In this document: positions 59,629-64,000 of the stretch, one piece after another
Numbering within the stretch: position 1 is the stretch's first letter
Layout: each line of letters opens with the position of its first letter
Source of the DNA: Gemmata massiliana
GTDB lineage: Bacteria > Planctomycetota > Planctomycetia > Gemmatales > Gemmataceae
Assembly (NCBI RefSeq): GCF_901538265.1
Contig: NZ_LR593886.1
Location: forward strand, 1,488,001 to 1,552,000
Length of the DNA: 64,000 nucleotides
Reading direction: 5' to 3'
Program-made: the position numbers and the translations under genes
The notes under the pieces: generated by a model
What the model saw: only the letters and a program-made list of their open reading frames with translations
Databases searched by the model: none
Told to the model about the DNA's origin: nothing

Positions 59629-60516
59629 TTACTTGATGTCGATCACGTAGATGTCACTACCGCCGTCGCGCGTGGAAACGAACGCGAGTTTCTTTCCCTT
59701 GGGGTGCCATACGGGTGCCGTATCTTGGGCTTTGTGATCCGTCAGATTCGTAAGTTCCTTGCCGTCTTCCGTCATCAGCCAGATGTCCGAATTCCCGGAG
59801 CGATTGGACGCGAACGCGATCCGCTTACCCCCCGGTTCCCACACGGGCCACGCATCGAGGAACTCGCCGTCCGTGATGCGCTTCTGATCGCTCCCGTCCG
59901 CGTTCATTACGTGGATCTTTTGCTTCCCGCTGCGCCCGCTCGCGAACGTGATCTTGGTTCCGTCCGAGTTCCACGCGGGGTGCAGGTCGTAGGCCGGGTC
60001 GTTCGTGAGGCGCGTCTCGTTCTTGCCGTCCGCGTCCACGGTGAACAGGTCGGGGTTCTTGTTCCGCGTCGACACCCACAGCACCTTCTTGCCGTTCGGA
60101 CTGAACCGCGGCGACTCCTCGAACGCCTTGTGCGGGATGAGTGTCTGGTCGTCGCTGCCGTCGGCCGCGCACACGTTGATGCGCAACTTGCCGTCGGTCC
60201 CTTCGAGCTTGTCGTACACGTAAACGATCCGCTTACCGTCCGGGGAGTAGTGCCCATCGAAGTGCGGCTCGGTGTGGTTCGGCAGCAGGCGCTTGAGTTC
60301 CCCACCCTCCGCGGGCATCACCCACAGTGCCATCTTGCCCTGGTGGATGCGCGTGAAAAGGAGCGTTTTGCCGTCCGGCGACCACTGAAGGTTCTGTTTG
60401 AAGCTACCGTCGTTGGTGAGGCGAACGGGAGCATTTTCGCCACCGTAGGCGCGGAGGGGAATCAGAGGGAAGCACAGTAAAGCAGCAACCAAACTGTGCG
60501 GAACGAGCGGCTTCAT
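59629..60516 (-). CDS. Exported TolB-like PD40 propeller protein
   Basis: A 295-residue protein with signal peptide MKPLVPHSLVAALLCFPLIPLRAYGG. Six PD40 blades follow: NLQWSPDGKTLLFTRI, GHYSPDGKRIVYVYD, PRFSPNGKKVLWVSTRNKNPDLFTVD, PAWNSDGTKITFASGRSGKQKIHVMNADGSD and so on. It is like the propeller of TolB but lacks TolB's N-terminal domain. It is 55 bases downstream of the AAA ATPase gene on the same strand. Confidence 0.85.
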   Translation of the reverse strand: MKPLVPHSLVAALLCFPLIPLRAYGGENAPVRLTNDGSFKQNLQWSPDGKTLLFTRIHQGKMALWVMPAEGGELKRLLPNHTEPHFDGHYSPDGKRIVYVYDKLEGTDGKLRINVCAADGSDDQTLIPHKAFEESPRFSPNGKKVLWVSTRNKNPDLFTVDADGKNETRLTNDPAYDLHPAWNSDGTKITFASGRSGKQKIHVMNADGSDQKRITDGEFLDAWPVWEPGGKRIAFASNRSGNSDIWLMTEDGKELTNLTDHKAQDTAPVWHPKGKKLAFVSTRDGGSDIYVIDIK

Positions 60517-60571
60517 GTTTTCTCCTCTGCGCTCTCCGCGCCCTCTGCGGTGAATCGTTTTTGCTTCTCGC

Positions 60572-61927
60572 CTACGCGGTTCCGCTCGCGAAACCGAGCA
60601 GTGCGCGCGTCATCGGGCCGCCGGCGACGAGGAGTTCGGCAATCGCCTCCTCGAACTGCTGGTCGGTGACGACGAGTTCGGGTCCGGTCCCGTCGGCTTC
60701 GGCCGCGAGTACCGCTGCTTTGCGGAGCAACTCGCGGATGAACGCGGCGCTCACACCGTTCGTTCGGCGCACCCACACGTCCAGGTCCGCGAGTTCGAGT
60801 TTCAGCCCGCGGCTGTAGAGGTCGAACAGTCGGCGCCGGCACGTTTCGTCGGGGAGTGGGACTTCGATGGCCAGGTCGATGCGCCCGGGGCGAGCGGCGA
60901 GCGCCGGTTCGAGGAAGTCCGGGCGGTTCGTGGTGAGGATGAAGAGGATGTCCGCGTCTTCGCCGAGGCCGTCCATCTGGTTGAGTAACTCGAAGAGCAG
61001 CGCGTTCGCGCCGACCGATTGCTGCTCGCGCTCGGTGCCGATGAGGTCCACGTCTTCGAGCACGATGGTCGCCGGTTCGAGCAACCGGGCCAGCGCGCAC
61101 GCGGTTTCAATGGACCCGACCGCCCCGCCCGTGAGCACCAGCACCGTGCGCCCCTTCATTTGTGCCGCGAGGTACATCGCGGAGAGCGTCTTACCCGTGC
61201 CCGGCTTGCCGTGCATCAGGATGCCGCGCTTCAGGTGCCGGCCCGCGGCCTTGAGCTTCGCGGCGTGCTTGCTCAGCCCCATCGTCTGCCGCTCGATCCG
61301 GATCAGCAGTTCTTCGGGGAGAATCAGGCTCTCGCGGTTCACGTCGGGCAACTTGTGGAACCGGACCGTTGTACCGCCGTAGCACCCTTGTTCGACCGAG
61401 AGCACCTTCCCGCGGAACGCAGCGCCGTGGCGCACGCCTTTCACGAGTTTGCGCGAGAACCGCTCCGCCGTTTCGCGGTCGGGCGCCATCACCGCGATTT
61501 GAAGCCCCTTGTCGGGCCGGTACGTTTCTTCTTCCGAGAGTAACACCGCGACCGGGCGATCCTCGTCGTGGAACGTGTACAGCCCCTGCTTCACGCACGC
61601 GAGCCTTTGTTCGTCGGCGAGCTGGACGTCGACGAACTCGACCGGTCCCTCTTCGTATCCCACCGCGGTCGTGGGGTGGGCGAGTTTAGCGAGCGACACG
61701 CCCGAATACTGGCTCGGCAGCACGACCCCGACGAGCGCCGGTTCCGTGCCCGCGAGTAACTCTTCGGTCGTGAGGTGCAGGTTCGCGCGGTCGTAACTCT
61801 GGAACGTTTGTTCGATGACGGGCAGTTTGGCGGGGTCGGTACCGAAGTGCTTGCGGAGCCGGGTGAACAGGGCCGGCTTCTGTGCCGATTTCTTGGACTT
61901 CTTGGTGGCTTTGGTCTTCTTCGCCAT
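60572..61927 (-). CDS. AAA-family ATPase (CDC48-like core)
   Basis: A 451-residue ATPase. A lysine-rich start (MAKKTKATKKSKKSAQKP) leads to a long N-terminal domain of about 220 residues. Walker A is GKPGTGKT (about 240-247), Walker B TIVLEDVD, sensor 1 FILTTNRPDFLEPALAARPGRIDLAIEVPLPD with the arginine finger. NGVSAAFIRELLRKAAVLA covers the sensor-2 region. The N-terminal domain may bind the substrate. It may be co-transcribed with the TolB-like gene. Confidence 0.9.
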   Translation of the reverse strand: MAKKTKATKKSKKSAQKPALFTRLRKHFGTDPAKLPVIEQTFQSYDRANLHLTTEELLAGTEPALVGVVLPSQYSGVSLAKLAHPTTAVGYEEGPVEFVDVQLADEQRLACVKQGLYTFHDEDRPVAVLLSEEETYRPDKGLQIAVMAPDRETAERFSRKLVKGVRHGAAFRGKVLSVEQGCYGGTTVRFHKLPDVNRESLILPEELLIRIERQTMGLSKHAAKLKAAGRHLKRGILMHGKPGTGKTLSAMYLAAQMKGRTVLVLTGGAVGSIETACALARLLEPATIVLEDVDLIGTEREQQSVGANALLFELLNQMDGLGEDADILFILTTNRPDFLEPALAARPGRIDLAIEVPLPDETCRRRLFDLYSRGLKLELADLDVWVRRTNGVSAAFIRELLRKAAVLAAEADGTGPELVVTDQQFEEAIAELLVAGGPMTRALLGFASGTA

Positions 61928-62000
61928 CGCGGGCCTTTGCGAGTTGGGGGGCGGGGCAGACTCGCCGAACAGACGCCGCGGGTGCGGGAGCGGTTCGCGG

Positions 62001-63392
62001 TCAGAACAACTCTTCGATGACGCGGCCCACCGGGGTGAGCCCGAGTCCCGTAATTTGTTCGCTCGTCAGCCCGATCTGGTTCAGCACGGTCGCGTTCAGG
62101 TCGACGGGCGAGAGCGGCGAATCGGCCGGCTTCGCGGCGCGGGCGTCGCTGGTCCCCACGAACCGCCCGCCGCGCACCCCGCCGCCCGCGACGAGCGCGC
62201 TGTAGCACCCGGGCCAGTGGTCGCGCCCGGCCTTGTCGTTCACCTTCGGCTCGCGCCCGAACTCGCCCACGGCGAGCACCAGCGTGCTGTCGAGCAGCCG
62301 GCGCTCGTGCAAGTCGGTGAGCAGCGCGGCCATCGACTGGTCGAGCCAGGGGGCGTGCCGGTCCTGCATGATCTGGAAGTTGCGGTAGTGATGGTCCCAC
62401 CCACCATCGCCCGCGTCCTCTTCGGCCTCGACGTGGTCGCTCCAGTTCACCTGCACGAACGGCACCCCGGCCTCGACCAGTCGGCGCGCGAGCAGGCACG
62501 ACTGGCCGAACCGCGTGCGCCCGTAGGCGTCCTTCGTCGCGTCGCGCTCTTTCGACAGGTCGAACCCGTCGGCCGCGGCGCGCGAGGTCAGCATGCCCAG
62601 CGCCCGCGCGTGGTGCTCGTCGATCGCCCCCACCGAGCTGAGGTGGCTGATGCGCCGGTCCGCGCTGCCGAGCGCGGAGAGGAGTTTCTGCCGATCGGCC
62701 ACGCGCTCCGGGGTGAGGTCGCTCGGGAGTTGCAGGGCGGGAATCTTCGTGCCGGTCGCGGGGTCGTATTCCAGGCGGAACGGGTCGTACCCGCCGCCGA
62801 GCGGCCCGCCGCCCTCACCGATGATCGCTTTCTTGCCCTGGTGCAGTTTCCCGCCGATCACAAAGAACGGGTGGATCGCGCCCGACATGGCACCGGTCGT
62901 TTTGGTTCCGGTGAGCGCCTTCGCGACGACTGACCCGAGCGCGGGGCGCGGGGAGCCTTGCAGCGGCTTGCCGTCCAGACCGGTGCCGCCCGCGGCGCTG
63001 CCGGTCAGCCCGATGGTGCCCGCGATGCCGTGGTCGTTCGACTGTGTGGTGAGGGTGCGAATGACGGAGAGCTTGTCGGTGAGGTGCGCGAGTTTGGGGA
63101 ACAGCTCGCAGAACCGGACGCCGGGGATCTTCGTTTGGATCGTGCCGAACGGTCCGCGGTAGTCGAGTGAGGCGTTCGGCTTGGGATCGAACGTGTCGAG
63201 TTGGCTCGGCCCGCCCCAGAGCCACAAGAGGATAACGGCCTTCGCCTTGGCCCCCTCACCGGCCCCCGCCGCGCGAGCGCGCAACAGGTCCGCGAGCGCC
63301 AGACCCAGAACGGACGACGCACCGACCTGGAGGAACGCGCGCCGGTTCAGTCCGGCGCACGTGCGCGTAGTTCGACGACCGACCAGCAGCAT
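62001..63392 (-). CDS. DUF1501 domain-containing protein, second copy
   Basis: A 463-residue protein. The leader LNRRAFLQVGASSVLGLALADLL is Tat type. Landmarks: KAVILLWLWGGPSQLDTFDPKPNASLDYRGPFGTIQT, TTQSNDHGIAGTIGLTGS, LVLAVGEFGREPKVNDKAGRDHW. Here no DUF1549/1553 partner is adjacent, unlike the copy at 34952. Exported, function unknown. Confidence 0.9.
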   Translation of the reverse strand: MLLVGRRTTRTCAGLNRRAFLQVGASSVLGLALADLLRARAAGAGEGAKAKAVILLWLWGGPSQLDTFDPKPNASLDYRGPFGTIQTKIPGVRFCELFPKLAHLTDKLSVIRTLTTQSNDHGIAGTIGLTGSAAGGTGLDGKPLQGSPRPALGSVVAKALTGTKTTGAMSGAIHPFFVIGGKLHQGKKAIIGEGGGPLGGGYDPFRLEYDPATGTKIPALQLPSDLTPERVADRQKLLSALGSADRRISHLSSVGAIDEHHARALGMLTSRAAADGFDLSKERDATKDAYGRTRFGQSCLLARRLVEAGVPFVQVNWSDHVEAEEDAGDGGWDHHYRNFQIMQDRHAPWLDQSMAALLTDLHERRLLDSTLVLAVGEFGREPKVNDKAGRDHWPGCYSALVAGGGVRGGRFVGTSDARAAKPADSPLSPVDLNATVLNQIGLTSEQITGLGLTPVGRVIEELF

Positions 63393-63513
63393 GGGGGGAG
63401 ACCTCCGCGGGTGCCCCCATTATCGGGAGCCGCACGCGGAGACACAAGCCAGAAGCAGAAGGACCGCGCGCCACGAAGGGAGCACGCGGTCCAATGCGAA
63501 GCGAACGGTTACT

Positions 63514-64000
63514 TTACTTGCCCAGGTGGATCTGCTCGAAGCGCGGGGCGATGCTCATGAACGCCGTGACCACGGTGGGGTCGAACTCGCCCTCGGACTC
63601 GGTGGAGATCAGCTTCACCGTCTGTGCGTGACTGAGCGGCGGGCGGTGCGGGCGCCGGTTTCGCAGTGCCTCGTACACGGCGGCCAGGGACACCACGCGG
63701 GCCGCGAGCGGGATCTCCTCGCCGATCAGCCCGTCCGGGTACCCGGTGCCGTCCCAGCGCTCGTGGTGGCTGCGGGCGACTTCAGCCGCGACGTCCAGCC
63801 CTTGGACCTCGCTGCCGTAGGTCTGCGCCACGCCGACCAGCACCTCGGCGCCGATCGAACAGTGCGTTTGAACGATCGACCGCTCGGAGGCGTCCAGGCG
63901 CCCGGGCTTCAGCAGCGTGTGCCGCGGAACCCCGAGCAACCCGATGTCGTACATCGGGGCGACCGCGGCCAGGATGTCCGCGTACCGGTCGTCCTTCAGT
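63514..64000 (-). CDS. HD-GYP domain protein, start outside window
   Basis: The frame is open to the end of the window, so the N-terminal part is missing. The visible part covers the HD-GYP domain: LLKPGRLDASERSIVQTHCSIGAEVLVGV, HHERWDGTGYPDGLIGEEIPLAARVVSLAAVYEAL. The HD motif itself reads MYDIGLLGVP, so the metal-binding His is Tyr (TAC codon), and the later conserved Asp in ADVFDAL is Ala. The GYP motif is intact. If those ligands are required, it is no longer a c-di-GMP phosphodiesterase but may still bind. The missing N-terminus is probably a receiver or sensor domain. Confidence 0.85.
   Translation of the reverse strand, partial: LKDDRYADILAAVAPMYDIGLLGVPRHTLLKPGRLDASERSIVQTHCSIGAEVLVGVAQTYGSEVQGLDVAAEVARSHHERWDGTGYPDGLIGEEIPLAARVVSLAAVYEALRNRRPHRPPLSHAQTVKLISTESEGEFDPTVVTAFMSIAPRFEQIHLGK

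Overview
This 64 kb window is high-GC DNA from a planctomycete, most likely the family Gemmataceae (Gemmata and relatives). The support is family content rather than marker genes. It holds two DUF1501 proteins, a DUF1549/DUF1553 cytochrome-like protein, two DUF1559 pseudopilin-like proteins with the [24 protein letters not shown] leader region and a CDGSVR tail, a TIGR02996 repeat-companion protein, ECF sigma factors fused to beta-propellers, a PEP-CTERM protein and a giant FG-GAP/VCBS protein with the planctomycete N-terminal LEQLEARDVPA motif. There are no rRNA or tRNA genes and no CRISPR array that I can see.

Layout. 1-3.4 kb: the end of a SWIM zinc-finger gene, a small anchored protein, then a complete retron-like locus (structured non-coding RNA followed by a reverse transcriptase with a long N-terminal extension). 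3.6-15.8 kb: secreted PQQ-like propeller, class 3 lipase, a sigma factor/WD40 giant, an ArsR regulator, an ECF sigma factor with a membrane partner, several Gemmata-type hypotheticals, an MgtE-like CBS protein, and a histidine kinase/receiver pair with a degenerate kinase. 15.9-31.4 kb: second sigma/propeller fusion, DUF1772 protein, FG-GAP giant, two prenyltransferase/squalene-oxidase-repeat proteins, GNAT, DinB, receiver, DsrE-like protein, DUF1559 plus lipoprotein, methyltransferase and a tandem pair of small exported paralogues. 31.5-43.9 kb: mostly minus-strand enzymes and surface proteins (FAD oxidoreductase, pirin, DUF1501 with DUF1549/1553, penicillin acylase, thioredoxin-like, TPR). 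44-49 kb: repeat-rich intergenic DNA, a PAS-containing chemoreceptor and a PilZ protein. 49-64 kb: Bax-inhibitor-1 protein, DUF11 lipoprotein, PEP-CTERM protein, LRR protein, second DUF1559, orphan membrane-fusion adaptor, TolB-like protein, AAA ATPase, DUF1501 and the end of an HD-GYP protein.

The most notable system is the retron. About 250 bases upstream of the reverse transcriptase start lies a 14-bp inverted repeat (the expected a1/a2 pair) that encloses a GC-rich msr-like hairpin and a perfect 23-bp msd-like hairpin. The reverse transcriptase carries the retron hallmarks NAxxH and VTG as well as YADD. No separate effector gene is adjacent; the 190-residue N-terminal extension is the obvious candidate for that role.

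The window is also rich in intergenic structure: long perfect inverted repeats between genes, REP-like palindromes inserted in frame into the penicillin acylase gene, inverted copies of a dispersed repeat around the pirin gene, and a 290-bp element with eleven copies of TGTCCAC arranged as a long inverted repeat. Most genes are single transcription units; the clear couplings are the ECF sigma factor/membrane protein, DUF1559/lipoprotein, DUF1549/DUF1501, thioredoxin-like/TPR and kinase/receiver pairs.
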